NCBI RefSeq assembly: GCF_001913155.1
Contig: NZ_CP018760.1
Location: forward strand, 1,984,001-2,048,000
Source: Maribacter hydrothermalis
GTDB taxonomy: Bacteria; Bacteroidota; Bacteroidia; Flavobacteriales; Flavobacteriaceae
Reading direction: 5' to 3'
Length of the DNA: 64,000 bases
Below, in pieces: positions 8,897 to 18,227 of the stretch. Under the pieces are notes generated by a model. The model was given only the letters and a program-made list of their open reading frames with translations, had not been told where the DNA came from and made no database searches. The position numbers were made by a program, and so were the translations under genes. How positions within the stretch are numbered: position 1 is the stretch's first letter; every line of letters starts with the position of its first letter.

Positions 8897-9929
8897 AGAA
8901 CATTTACTGCCTACGCAGAGCACTATACGTGAAGCGCTTATTAAATTACAAGATTTAGCAAAAGATGCCATATTGTTTGTTGTTGACAAAGACGATAAAC
9001 TTTTAGGGTCACTAACCGATGGCGATATTAGAAGGGGGTTAATAAATGGCGTTGAGGTATCCTGTATAGTCAATAAAATTATTCAACCAAATCCCAAATT
9101 TATAAGGAAGGGAGAGAAAAATCTTGAAAAAATTATAGAATATCGCGAAGGAAATTATAGAATACTTCCTGTTTTAGATAACGACAACACTGTTGTAAAT
9201 GTTATTAATTTTAGGCTTATTCGCTCTTATTTACCTGTAGATGCTGTAATAATGGCAGGGGGAAAAGGAACAAGATTACGGCCACTAACCGAGAATACAC
9301 CAAAACCATTATTAAAAGTTGGGGATAAACCCATTATGGAGCATAATTTAGATAGGCTTGCTCTTTATGGGATTGATGATTTTTGGATTTCTGTAAAATA
9401 TTTAGGTGAACAAATAGAAGATTATTTTGGGGATGGTAACAATAAAAGTATTAACCTAAGGTATGTTTGGGAAGACAAACCACTTGGTACCATTGGTGCG
9501 GTTTCGACAATCAATAATTTTACACATGATTATGTTTTATTGACCAATTCCGACCTTTTAACTAATTTGGATTACGAACATTTCTTCTTGGATTTTAAAA
9601 AGACCGATGCTGACTTAGCGGTTGTTACCATACCTTATCAGGTTAATATTCCCTATGCGGTTTTAGAGACTAGTAACGGCCATGTAGTTAATTTTAAAGA
9701 AAAACCTACGTATACTTATTACTCAAACGGGGGTATCTATCTTATAAAAAAGTCGGCGCTGGATTATTTGCCAAAAGATGATTTTTTCAATGCAACCGAC
9801 CTTATGGAAAAGTTAATTGAAGAAGGAAAAAAGGTAGTTTCCTATCCTTTATCTGGTTATTGGTTAGATATTGGAAAACATGAAGATTTTGAAAAAGCAC
9901 AGCGCGATTTACAACAAATAAAATTTTAG
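8883..9929 (+). CDS. ptmE: CBS-domain sugar nucleotidyltransferase (PtmE-like)
   Basis: A two-domain protein of 348 aa: tandem CBS motifs at about residues 8-115 (with GSLTDGDIRRGL), then a nucleotidyltransferase domain with MAGGKGTRLRPLT at 124-136 and LTNSDLLTN as the metal site. This architecture is that of Campylobacter PtmE, a glucosamine-1-phosphate guanylyltransferase that gives the legionaminate pathway its GDP-linked precursor. Start is a TTG overlapping legG by 14 bp. It is supported because the CBS region begins at once and no later start fits. GTP specificity is inferred. Confidence 0.85.
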   Translation: MRNFREHLLPTQSTIREALIKLQDLAKDAILFVVDKDDKLLGSLTDGDIRRGLINGVEVSCIVNKIIQPNPKFIRKGEKNLEKIIEYREGNYRILPVLDNDNTVVNVINFRLIRSYLPVDAVIMAGGKGTRLRPLTENTPKPLLKVGDKPIMEHNLDRLALYGIDDFWISVKYLGEQIEDYFGDGNNKSINLRYVWEDKPLGTIGAVSTINNFTHDYVLLTNSDLLTNLDYEHFFLDFKKTDADLAVVTIPYQVNIPYAVLETSNGHVVNFKEKPTYTYYSNGGIYLIKKSALDYLPKDDFFNATDLMEKLIEEGKKVVSYPLSGYWLDIGKHEDFEKAQRDLQQIKF

Positions 9930-10646
9930 ATGAACATATTAATTACATTGTGTGGTAGAGGTGGCTCTAAGGGAATACCTGGTAAGAATATAAAAATACT
10001 GAACGGTAAGCCGTTATTGGCCTACTCAATTAAACACGCCAAAGAGTTCGCTAATGCCCACTCCAATGTAGATATTTTGCTTTCTACCGATGACATAGAA
10101 ATTAAAGAAGTTGCCTCTTCATTTGGTTTAGATACTGACTATGTAAGACCAGATTATTTGGCCAATGATACCGTTGGTAAAATTGATGTTTTAAAAGATG
10201 CAATAAAATTTCAAGAAAACAAAAATCAAAAAGAATACGATATACTTTTGGACCTTGATATTACATCGCCATTAAGAACTCAGAACGATTTAAATGAAGG
10301 TCTCAATAAGCTTTTGGCAGATGATAAGGCAATTAATCTATTCTCGGTTTCCAAACCTCATAAGAACCCTTACTTCAACGTTGTAGAAGACGCGGATAAT
10401 GGCTATTGTAAATTAGTATGCCCCAGTGAAACAAGGTCTAGACAAACAGCACCACAGGTATTTGATATGAATGCTTCTTTTTATTTTTATCGAAGAACCT
10501 TTTTTGAAAATGGTTGTAAATCAGCAATCACAGAAAGAAGCTTATATTATGTAATGGATCATATATGTTTTGATTTAGACGAGCCATTAGATTTTGATAT
10601 GATGGAATATCTTTTAGCAAACAACAAATTAGGAATGACCTTATGA
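9930..10646 (+). CDS. legF: CMP-nonulosonate cytidylyltransferase (LegF/NeuA type)
   Basis: Activates the nonulosonic acid with CTP before glycosyl transfer. The 238-aa protein begins with LCGRGGSKGIPGKN (7-20), the CMP-NeuAc/CMP-KDO synthetase nucleotide loop, and has LSTDD, DLDITSPLRT (metal/CTP site) and a conserved MNASFYFY block. It starts immediately after the ptmE-like stop and overlaps the next gene by 4 bp. CMP-legionaminate as product follows from the surrounding genes. Confidence 0.9.
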   Translation: MNILITLCGRGGSKGIPGKNIKILNGKPLLAYSIKHAKEFANAHSNVDILLSTDDIEIKEVASSFGLDTDYVRPDYLANDTVGKIDVLKDAIKFQENKNQKEYDILLDLDITSPLRTQNDLNEGLNKLLADDKAINLFSVSKPHKNPYFNVVEDADNGYCKLVCPSETRSRQTAPQVFDMNASFYFYRRTFFENGCKSAITERSLYYVMDHICFDLDEPLDFDMMEYLLANNKLGMTL

Positions 10647-11554
10647 AGGTATTGATTGTTGGTCTTGGTTCTATAGCTTCAAAACATATTGCAGCTTTAA
10701 AGAATATTGATCCAAAGGTTGAATTTTACGCAATGCGGTCTTCCTTAAATGCAGATTCTAAAGAGGGGATTACTAATGTGTTTTCTTTTGAGGACTTAAA
10801 TGATATAGAATTAGATTTCGCAATTATATCTAACCCTACATCAGCTCATAAAGAAACCATAGAACGTTTAATTCCTAAGAAAATACCGTTATTCATAGAA
10901 AAACCACTTTTTTCTTCATTAGAGAATGAAGCCGTACTACAAAAAATTGAAAACAATAATATACCTACCTATGTGGCGTGCAACCTTAGATTTTTAGATT
11001 GTTTAAAGTTTGCAAAGAAACATATACAAGGTAAAAGGATCAATGAGGTAAATGTATATTGTGGATCGTATTTACCAGATTGGAGGCCTGGCATTGATTA
11101 TAAAACTACATACAGTGCTAATAAAAAATTAGGTGGAGGTGTGCATATCGATTTAATTCATGAAATAGATTATGCCTATTGGCTGTTTGGTAAGCCACAA
11201 GAAGTAAATAAGGTTTTTTCAAGTAAATCTTCTTTGAATATTGATGCTTATGATTATGCAAACTATATGTTAGCATACCCAACATTTAACGCTAACATAA
11301 TTCTTAATTATTTTCGAAGAGACCCGAAAAGAACGCTTGAGATTGTTTGTGATGATCAAACGTTAAAAGTCGATATTTTAAAAAATACAGTTTATCAAAA
11401 TCAAGAAATTATTTACAGCTCCGAAAAAACAATAATTGATACCTATGAAGATCAATTACGATTTTTTATTGATGAAGTAATTGCCAAAGGAAATAAATTT
11501 AACACAGCAAATGAAGCTTACCAAATATTAAAAATATGCTTACAGAACGATTAA
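10643..11554 (+). CDS. Gfo/Idh/MocA-family oxidoreductase
   Basis: NAD(P)-dependent sugar oxidoreductase of 303 aa with the N-terminal loop GLGSIASKH (7-15), the conserved EKPLF block of the family (about residue 93) and [14 protein letters not shown] in the C-terminal domain. Genes of this family accompany neuB/neuC/CBS-nucleotidyltransferase/SDR sets in legionaminate-type loci of other bacteria, including Campylobacter ptm. I cannot assign its precise reaction from sequence. It overlaps the SDR gene by 19 bp. Confidence 0.82.
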   Translation: MKVLIVGLGSIASKHIAALKNIDPKVEFYAMRSSLNADSKEGITNVFSFEDLNDIELDFAIISNPTSAHKETIERLIPKKIPLFIEKPLFSSLENEAVLQKIENNNIPTYVACNLRFLDCLKFAKKHIQGKRINEVNVYCGSYLPDWRPGIDYKTTYSANKKLGGGVHIDLIHEIDYAYWLFGKPQEVNKVFSSKSSLNIDAYDYANYMLAYPTFNANIILNYFRRDPKRTLEIVCDDQTLKVDILKNTVYQNQEIIYSSEKTIIDTYEDQLRFFIDEVIAKGNKFNTANEAYQILKICLQND

Positions 11555-12282
11555 AAGACAAGGTAATAATTGTTACGGGTGGTAGTGGTTTAATCGGCAA
11601 GCCTACATTAGATCATTTAAAGAACAGCCAAGCTATTGTTATAAACGCAGACATTAATGCCGATACAAATATCGATAATGGTGACTACAAGTGCGATGTC
11701 ACTTCTGAAGAATCTATACAGCAATTAGTTGCCCAAGTATACGCAAAGTACGGCAGAATAGATGGTTTGGTAAATAATGCATATCCACGAACTAAAGATT
11801 GGGGTAATAAGTTTGAAGATGTACCATTAGAGTCATGGCGAAAGAATGTAGACATGCAAATGAATAGCGTGTTTTACCTATGTCAGTGTGTTTTAAAAAT
11901 TATGAAAGAACAAGGTTCGGGATCTATCGTTAATATAGCATCAATATATGGTGTTGTTGGTAATGATTTTACCATTTATGAAGGATATGGGGGCACTTCT
12001 CCTGCAGCATATTCGGCAATAAAAGGGGGCATCATTAATTTTAGCAAGTATTTAGCATCTTATTATGGTAAATACAATATTAGAGTAAATTGTGTTTCGC
12101 CAGGCGGAATTAAAGATGCGCAACATCCTTCGTTTATAGAGCGGTATGAAGATAAATCGCCATTGAAAAGGTTAGGACGGCCAGAAGAAATAGCTCCTGT
12201 AATTACTTTTTTATTATCAGAAGAGGCTTCATTTATTACTGGACATAACCTAATGGTAGATGGTGGCTGGACCGCTATATAA
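11536..12282 (+). CDS. Short-chain dehydrogenase (PtmA-like)
   Basis: Classical SDR, 248 aa: TGGSGLIG cofactor loop (14-21), NNAYPR (NNAG-like), catalytic Ser in NIASIYG, YSAIKGG with the YxxxK pair, and [10 protein letters not shown] at the end. The gene overlaps its upstream neighbour by 19 bp and is the last of the nonulosonate block. PtmA, an SDR of this type, is part of the Campylobacter legionaminate (ptm) locus. The role here is inferred from that synteny. Confidence 0.82.
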   Translation: MLTERLKDKVIIVTGGSGLIGKPTLDHLKNSQAIVINADINADTNIDNGDYKCDVTSEESIQQLVAQVYAKYGRIDGLVNNAYPRTKDWGNKFEDVPLESWRKNVDMQMNSVFYLCQCVLKIMKEQGSGSIVNIASIYGVVGNDFTIYEGYGGTSPAAYSAIKGGIINFSKYLASYYGKYNIRVNCVSPGGIKDAQHPSFIERYEDKSPLKRLGRPEEIAPVITFLLSEEASFITGHNLMVDGGWTAI

Positions 12283-12324
12283 TATTTAGCATTTCACCTC
12301 GTTGAGGTAGTATATATCTTACCT

Positions 12325-13644
12325 ATGAAAATTAGCGTTTTTTCAATTTTAATTGTCGTTTTAATACTATTTCAAAGTTGTAAAACTGATGATACCATAG
12401 AAGAAACAGTAGAAATATGCCCAAGAAATGTGGAGGTAGGCTTAGAGGCTTTAACTTCTAATAGTGCTACTATTAAATGGTTAGAGACCCAAGGTTTTGC
12501 CTCAAATTATGAATATGGCGAGAAAGGCTTTACGTTGGGCACAGGTATTAAAGGAAATACTTCTGACGAGAATGTTACCCTAGTTGGTTTAAAACCAGAT
12601 ACAGAATATGACTTTTACCTGCAATCTATTTGTACTGCTGAGATTATAGGAGAATTTATCACCAATCCGTACACATTTACCACGTTAACATGTTATGAGT
12701 TATATTCTGAGAATTTAGGATTTAAAGGTTATGTAGAAAATGGTGATTTTAATGCTTTTTGGTTACCGAAGAGAACAGCAGATGAATGGCAAGTTGCGAT
12801 GGCAATAAATGGAACAACTAACCCCACTGAATCACAAATTTATACGGTAGAAAGTAATACTGGCAATTTTAATTTTCCAGATATTGAACCAAATGTTGAG
12901 TATATTTTTTTTGTTAGGGGAAAATGTAACAATGCTTATGGTGATTGGGTTACAAAAAATATAAATACCGGTGATGAAAATTTAACATCACCCTGTATTG
13001 CAAATGCAACAATCGTTGATAATGATGGTTATTATATTAATTTTTCTGTGAATAGTCAGTCAAATTATTTTGTAGAAATTTTAGAGGAAAATACAGAAAA
13101 GGGTAGTGGTTTACTATTTGAAATAGAAAAAAATTCTTCATTTAATATTGAGAAACGGACTTTTCATAATGAATATTCTGAATATATAAAGGCAGATACT
13201 AATTATGATATTTTTGTTCGTGTAGCCTGTGGTTCTTCTTTTTCAGAATACTCAAAGGTCTTAACTTATCGTTCGCCGTTTGCAAATGTTGTGTTCTTTG
13301 CTGAAAGCACCATTAAGGATGATCAACTACTATTAAGCTGGTACGACTTCCGTTACGGTTTCAATTATGAATATTGTCAATCTTACGATCAAGTAACTTA
13401 TGAAATTGAATATGGCCTACAGGATTTTATAGAAGGTGAAGGAGTTTTGATTGAAACAGAAGCGGTATCTACCGGAAGTAGTTTCATATATAACTTACCC
13501 TTAAATATTTTAGAATCTGGCAGTACCTATGAGTTTTCTATACGTTCGGTTGTTAATGGCAATAGTAGAAGTAGTTGGAACTCTTTAAATAGCGGAGCCT
13601 GTAATCAATCTAATATCGGACGATTTGTTTTTACAGCACCGTAG
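12325..13644 (+). CDS. FnIII-like lipoprotein in glycan locus
   Basis: A 439-aa predicted lipoprotein: hydrophobic signal residues 4-16 and lipobox LFQSC with Cys19. The mature part appears to hold about four fibronectin-III-like beta-sandwich modules. Signs are repeated S-x-ATIKW and LKPDTEYDFYLQSIC patterns, with later echoes at NVEYIFFVRGKC, NYDIFVRVACG and GSTYEFSIRSV, each ending in a Cys-containing strand. No enzymatic motif is visible. It lies between sugar-synthesis and acyltransferase genes in the same direction, so a surface adhesin or glycan-associated scaffold is possible. Function unknown. Confidence 0.72.
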   Translation: MKISVFSILIVVLILFQSCKTDDTIEETVEICPRNVEVGLEALTSNSATIKWLETQGFASNYEYGEKGFTLGTGIKGNTSDENVTLVGLKPDTEYDFYLQSICTAEIIGEFITNPYTFTTLTCYELYSENLGFKGYVENGDFNAFWLPKRTADEWQVAMAINGTTNPTESQIYTVESNTGNFNFPDIEPNVEYIFFVRGKCNNAYGDWVTKNINTGDENLTSPCIANATIVDNDGYYINFSVNSQSNYFVEILEENTEKGSGLLFEIEKNSSFNIEKRTFHNEYSEYIKADTNYDIFVRVACGSSFSEYSKVLTYRSPFANVVFFAESTIKDDQLLLSWYDFRYGFNYEYCQSYDQVTYEIEYGLQDFIEGEGVLIETEAVSTGSSFIYNLPLNILESGSTYEFSIRSVVNGNSRSSWNSLNSGACNQSNIGRFVFTAP

Positions 13645-13704
13645 AATTGTTGATTGTAGTTTTGGTTTCAGTATTTTTACGGAAACATTCAATATTTTTT
13701 ATAA

Positions 13705-14286
13705 TTGGAGCCTTCTAAAAAACAGTTGAAATATAGTATACTTCCAATTATTTTGGTGTTGCTACTTTTTTTTCAAATTAGAAAAAGAAATGAGCAGATA
13801 GAGCAGCGTAATAATAAACAAGAGGCAATTAATAGCTCAAATAGTGTCTATGCTAAACTTTTAAATCAACGTAGTATATATAGAGATAGTGTTTATAGCA
13901 TATATATAGCTGTAATTAATGATAGTGCAGAACTCATATTTCTTAAACGAGATACATTGAATAACATACAGCGCCAAAGCAAGTTTTTTGTGCATCTGTA
14001 CCCTAAGGATAAAAAAGATTTGTTGGGAAAAACTAATCTTAATGCTATCGATTTTAAAAGTAATTTTTCCTCATTTACAATTAATGGTCGATTATTTAAC
14101 GTTGCACATACAAAATTACCAGATTACGATATAGAAAAACTTAACTTAGGCCAGTATGGGTTTAACGGTAATAATGATGTAAATTATAAAATATCCCATT
14201 TAATAGATGGTGAAAAAGTTGCTACTATTTTAAAAGAAAATAAGGAAACCATCGAAAATTTTAAAGAAATCGATAAATCATTCTGA
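13705..14286 (+). CDS. Hypothetical single-pass membrane protein
   Basis: A 193-aa product starting at a TTG. Residues about 10-24 form one transmembrane segment (SILPIILVLLLFFQI) followed by a charged, coiled-coil-like stretch (RKRNEQIEQRNNKQE) and a soluble C-terminal domain of about 140 residues with no motif I recognise. Orientation would place the C-terminal part in the periplasm. It sits 9 bp before an acetyltransferase gene in the polysaccharide locus. I do not know its function. Confidence 0.6.
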   Translation: MEPSKKQLKYSILPIILVLLLFFQIRKRNEQIEQRNNKQEAINSSNSVYAKLLNQRSIYRDSVYSIYIAVINDSAELIFLKRDTLNNIQRQSKFFVHLYPKDKKDLLGKTNLNAIDFKSNFSSFTINGRLFNVAHTKLPDYDIEKLNLGQYGFNGNNDVNYKISHLIDGEKVATILKENKETIENFKEIDKSF

Positions 14287-14295
14287 TAGATTAAT

Positions 14296-14844
14296 ATGAC
14301 CGGGTTACTAAAGAAAATAAAATTTGATAATAAAGCAGACCGCCTAGGTCCAGATTGTCCTTTTACACATTGGAAATTATATTTCAAAAAATCGATGCAA
14401 AAAATCTGTCACAAAAAATTTGAGCGTTTTGGTAAGGATGCAGAATTTAGGCCTTATGCATATGCAATAAATTGTTCGAAAATTAGCATTGGCAATCAAG
14501 TAGTTATAAGACCTGGTAGTATGTTATTTGCAGATATTAGAGACCCCAATAAAGGCAGAATTATAATTGAAGATAGGGTTTTAGTTGGTTCTGGCGTGCA
14601 CATCTATGTTTCAAATCACAAGTTTGGAGAATTTAATACACCAATAATAGATCAAGGGCATTTTGACGCTTTTGATACCATAATTAAAACAGGAGCGTGG
14701 ATTGGTGCGAATAGTATTTTATTACCAGGAATTACCGTAGGAAAGAATAGTATTGTAGGGGCTGGTAGTATTGTTACTAAAGACGTACCAGACAATACAG
14801 TAGTAGCAGGTAACCCAGCTAGAATTTTAAAGACCTTGTCTTGA
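14296..14844 (+). CDS. Hexapeptide-repeat acyltransferase (WbbJ/CysE-like)
   Basis: Predicted sugar O-acetyltransferase, 182 aa. After about 60 N-terminal residues it shows left-handed beta-helix hexapeptides ([34 protein letters not shown]) and the catalytic-type His in [10 protein letters not shown], ending AGNPARIL. It overlaps the flippase gene by 4 bp. It probably decorates the repeat unit with O-acetyl groups. The acceptor cannot be told from sequence. Confidence 0.85.
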   Translation: MTGLLKKIKFDNKADRLGPDCPFTHWKLYFKKSMQKICHKKFERFGKDAEFRPYAYAINCSKISIGNQVVIRPGSMLFADIRDPNKGRIIIEDRVLVGSGVHIYVSNHKFGEFNTPIIDQGHFDAFDTIIKTGAWIGANSILLPGITVGKNSIVGAGSIVTKDVPDNTVVAGNPARILKTLS

Positions 14845-16082
14845 GAAATAGTATAGAAAGTGTTTTAACACGGGGTATATCCATTCTCTCTAAGTTTCTT
14901 CTTTTAGGGTATTTGGCGAAAATACTATCCTTAGAAGATTATGGTAGTTTTCAGCTTATCAGTTATTTTATTATGATTTCAACGACCATTTTTGGACTAG
15001 AATATTATAATATTAGCAATAGAAATATTGTTAAGGCAGAAAATAAAGATGAGGTTTATATAGACCATTTACGCTTCTTTTACACACTTTCACCACTTAT
15101 TTTTATTGTACAAATTTTAGTGTTTTTATCACTTTTTCCAAGTGAACTTATTACGATTAGCAATATTTTGCTCATTTTAATTATTGGAATTCTGGACTAT
15201 TTTTCTCAAGAGGCATATCGCTACCTAATGATTAATAAATTATATAGAAAAGGTAATGTTCAGCTAATTTATAAAAGTGGGTTTTTTATCCTCCTTATCC
15301 TTTTGTACGAATTTTTCTTTTCAGATATCGATTTTAAAGTGTTGCTGCAAATACTTTTACTGTCCTATGTTTTATTATTTTTAGTTGTGTATAAAGTGTT
15401 TTCAAAACATCTTTTCCAATTTACATTTAGTCATTTTAAGTTTCTTAATTACATTGAATTAAAGAAGACATTATCTGTTTTAACACCATTTCTTTTACTT
15501 ATCTTTTTTCTAAAAGGGATTGAGTTTGTCGACAAATTTTTAATTGGAAAACAAGTAGGACTTGAAAAAACAGGTATTTATTCTTTCCTTTTTTCAATGG
15601 CATCTGTTTTAGGGGTGTTTGTTATTAGCGGCTTCTATATAATTTACCTACCACAACTTATAGCTAATTTTAAAAGTGATAAAAATGGGTTTAAGAAAGT
15701 CTTCTTTAAATTTTCTTTGCTAACAATAATTTCAAGCATAGTAATAGCCATACTTATTGTACTTATAAGCCCTTATGTATTTGAAATTATTGACAAGAAA
15801 ATTATGTTAGCGCATATAGATGTTTTATACTTGCTTTTAATCGGGTTTGTTTTGCATAATACTTCGCTTATTCCACACGTATTTTTGTACGTTTGCCATG
15901 ATGAAGCTAAAATAAGTTTAATAATGGGCTTAGCTTTTATGGTTAATCTAGTTTTAAATTTATTTATGATTCCTAAATTAGGAATAATGGGTGCGGGCTA
16001 TAGTTTTGTAATTACTTATGTAGTAATTGTAGTGTTCAAAACCATAAGAGCAATAATAAAATGGAGAAGCGTAGTTGTTTAG
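14841..16082 (+). CDS. Oligosaccharide flippase (Wzx-like)
   Basis: A 413-aa polytopic inner-membrane protein with about 12 predicted hydrophobic segments and the N-terminal pattern of the MATE/polysaccharide-exporter family ([31 protein letters not shown]). Predicted to flip lipid-linked repeat units to the periplasm. Starts at a TTG overlapping the acyltransferase stop by 4 bp and overlaps the next gene by 22 bp. Confidence 0.85.
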   Translation: MRNSIESVLTRGISILSKFLLLGYLAKILSLEDYGSFQLISYFIMISTTIFGLEYYNISNRNIVKAENKDEVYIDHLRFFYTLSPLIFIVQILVFLSLFPSELITISNILLILIIGILDYFSQEAYRYLMINKLYRKGNVQLIYKSGFFILLILLYEFFFSDIDFKVLLQILLLSYVLLFLVVYKVFSKHLFQFTFSHFKFLNYIELKKTLSVLTPFLLLIFFLKGIEFVDKFLIGKQVGLEKTGIYSFLFSMASVLGVFVISGFYIIYLPQLIANFKSDKNGFKKVFFKFSLLTIISSIVIAILIVLISPYVFEIIDKKIMLAHIDVLYLLLIGFVLHNTSLIPHVFLYVCHDEAKISLIMGLAFMVNLVLNLFMIPKLGIMGAGYSFVITYVVIVVFKTIRAIIKWRSVVV

Positions 16083-17026
16083 TTGTTTTTGAGAGTTCTA
16101 TGGAAAGGCGGTACGCTCAAATGGCCGAAATACATGGTTTTACTTTGTATAATGTTGGGCTAATAAATGATTGGAAAAATAGTTTTATAGATAACTTAAA
16201 GACACGAATAAATTCAAAAGAGCTTCTTTATCAAAAAAGAGCTTTAATGATTCAATTTTTAAAGGATAACGATTTTAATAACATATTTCTTTCAAATGCC
16301 GAAGGCTATGTAAGTAAAAATTTTATTCCGTCTATACAAAAAGAGATTCCTAATGTTAAAGTAATAGCATTACAACATGGACTTTTTCCATTAAAGCATT
16401 CTGTTTTTAAAGAAATACCAAGAGACTTAATAAATACATTAGTTCATAAAGTTAAAGGCATATTTCCATTAGGGTCTGGTTTTGGAGGTATAATATTAGA
16501 TGAATACTATGTGTATTCAGAACGTGAAAAAGAGTTTTTAGTTTCTAAAAGAGGTTGGAGCCCTACTTCAGTTATTGTAGATATTAAGTTCATAAAACCA
16601 GAAATTTATCAGCAATATGTGGCGCTAAAAAAGGTTAAAAATTCAGATGAAGTAACGGCTGTTTTTTTATTACAAGGTCTTTTCATTGCAGGTCTATGTT
16701 CAGAAAAAAATGAAATGCAATTAATTGAAAGGACAATTAATTATTTGTCAAAAAAGTATACAAAGGTTTTAATAAAAGAGCACCCTGCTTGTGAAGGTAG
16801 ATTAAAGCAAATACTCCTTCCTGATAATGTTAGTGAAGCGTCTAATTTGTTTGAATCGTTTTCAAAAGCAAATGACGCTTACAGTTTCTTTTCTACTGCA
16901 TTAATAGACGCTAAAATTTTTAATTTAAAAACGGTTGGCATTAGTTCTAAGAGTATTAAAGTTGACAAAGAAATTTATGATAATTTTGATTTAAATATTG
17001 ATTTTGAAAAAGATATCGCTTCCTAA
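16061..17026 (+). CDS. Candidate nonulosonate (sialyl-type) transferase
   Basis: A 321-aa soluble protein I cannot place firmly. It has a GT-B-like outline: an N-terminal half ending in VKVIALQHG (His106) and a C-terminal half with VLIKEHP (His241-Pro242) followed by SFFST (Ser278, Thr279). The HP and S/T elements recall bacterial sialyltransferases and polysialyltransferases, and the gene lies between flippase and polymerase genes in a locus that makes a CMP-activated nonulosonate. It is therefore the best candidate for the legionaminyltransferase. It overlaps its neighbours by 22 and 29 bp. Alternative: another capsule transferase of unknown specificity. Confidence 0.55.
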   Translation: MEKRSCLVVFESSMERRYAQMAEIHGFTLYNVGLINDWKNSFIDNLKTRINSKELLYQKRALMIQFLKDNDFNNIFLSNAEGYVSKNFIPSIQKEIPNVKVIALQHGLFPLKHSVFKEIPRDLINTLVHKVKGIFPLGSGFGGIILDEYYVYSEREKEFLVSKRGWSPTSVIVDIKFIKPEIYQQYVALKKVKNSDEVTAVFLLQGLFIAGLCSEKNEMQLIERTINYLSKKYTKVLIKEHPACEGRLKQILLPDNVSEASNLFESFSKANDAYSFFSTALIDAKIFNLKTVGISSKSIKVDKEIYDNFDLNIDFEKDIAS

Positions 17027-18227
17027 ATTAAGTGTTAGTTTACTTTTACTTTCACTTCCTCTTAATTTTATCGCTTTTAGTGGTTTAGGGAATGTCTATT
17101 CTTCAACTTTATTAATTTTCACCTTATTTCTGTTGCTTGTAAGTGTTCGCTTTAAAAGAATATTTTCTAAAAGTGATGTCTTACTAAGTGTTGTAATTTT
17201 TATATCACTACTTCTATTTACTATTCTCAATGTTTTGTTCGATGGAGGACATGGACTCAAAATGCAATTGATTTTTGCCGTAATTTATTTTCAAAGTTTT
17301 TTAGTTTTCATAATTTCCTATTATACGCTAGATAAAGTAAAATGGGATTATATATTTAAGCTTTATTTGTTTGTAGGACTATTGCTTTTTTTAAGAATGG
17401 CAATGGAAGAACCGCAAAATCTTTTCGGGTTTAGTGCCATTAGAGGGGAAAGAATTGAAGCAAATTTTGCTGGAGCCGTCAATAATTTTGCGTTACTAAT
17501 AGGTTTGTGTGTTATTATAAGTTTCTTTTATATAAAGAATAAAACACTTAAAATAATTTTTTCAATTGCTTCATTGTTTGTTTTAATTCTTACTATGTCC
17601 AGAGGAGCACTTTTAGGTACTATTATCACCTTTTTTTTGGTGGCTTTTTATGATACAGACTCTAAAACTTTAAAAAACTTGTTAAGAATTAGTGCGGCAA
17701 TATCGTTTATAGCCATAGTTGGGCTGTTTTATTTTGATAAAATAGACTTAGTTGTCACTACTGTTCAAGATCGTTTTTTGGGTGTTTTTAGTGGCGAGGC
17801 TAGTGTAAAACAGTTTTCTTCAGGTAGAGGTATAATTCTTTCTGATATTTATAATAACCACTTTGTTCATTCTAGTATTTTCGAATTTTTATTTGGGCAT
17901 GGCATGGGTAGTATTGAGTTTACTGTAAATGGTGCTCCCTATGAATCTTCACATAATATTTTTATGGATTTCGCCTATCGCAATGGGGTATTGTTTTTGT
18001 TATCCTATATGTTTTTCTTCCTTTATTTATTATACAAGTTTATTCAATATAGAAGTAAAGAAAATTTAGCTCTTTTCGGAATATTTGTTTTTTTACATTT
18101 TGAGCTTTTGGTAAACCCATATTTGTTTGCAGTCCAAATGGGGTGGATTTACTCCTTTTTTTTAGCGGGCTTTTTAATTAGATTAAAAGCTCAGCGTAAT
18201 AAAAATTTAGAAAGTTCAATATTATGA
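16998..18227 (+). CDS. Wzy/WaaL-family membrane protein 1
   Basis: A 409-aa polytopic membrane protein with about 10-12 hydrophobic segments, the TMSRGALLG motif and a large periplasmic loop with GHGMGSIEFT and YESSHNIFMDF, the pattern of O-antigen polymerases and ligases (Wzy_C). It begins at a TTG inside the preceding gene (29-bp overlap; a second TTG 6 bp later is equally possible). Probably polymerises or ligates the glycan in the periplasm. Confidence 0.8.
   Translation: MILKKISLPKLSVSLLLLSLPLNFIAFSGLGNVYSSTLLIFTLFLLLVSVRFKRIFSKSDVLLSVVIFISLLLFTILNVLFDGGHGLKMQLIFAVIYFQSFLVFIISYYTLDKVKWDYIFKLYLFVGLLLFLRMAMEEPQNLFGFSAIRGERIEANFAGAVNNFALLIGLCVIISFFYIKNKTLKIIFSIASLFVLILTMSRGALLGTIITFFLVAFYDTDSKTLKNLLRISAAISFIAIVGLFYFDKIDLVVTTVQDRFLGVFSGEASVKQFSSGRGIILSDIYNNHFVHSSIFEFLFGHGMGSIEFTVNGAPYESSHNIFMDFAYRNGVLFLLSYMFFFLYLLYKFIQYRSKENLALFGIFVFLHFELLVNPYLFAVQMGWIYSFFLAGFLIRLKAQRNKNLESSIL

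Noticed and set aside
12296..12308. ACCTC-GTT-GAGGT hairpin after the SDR gene
   Set aside because: Only a 5-bp stem and no T-run. Too weak to call a terminator.
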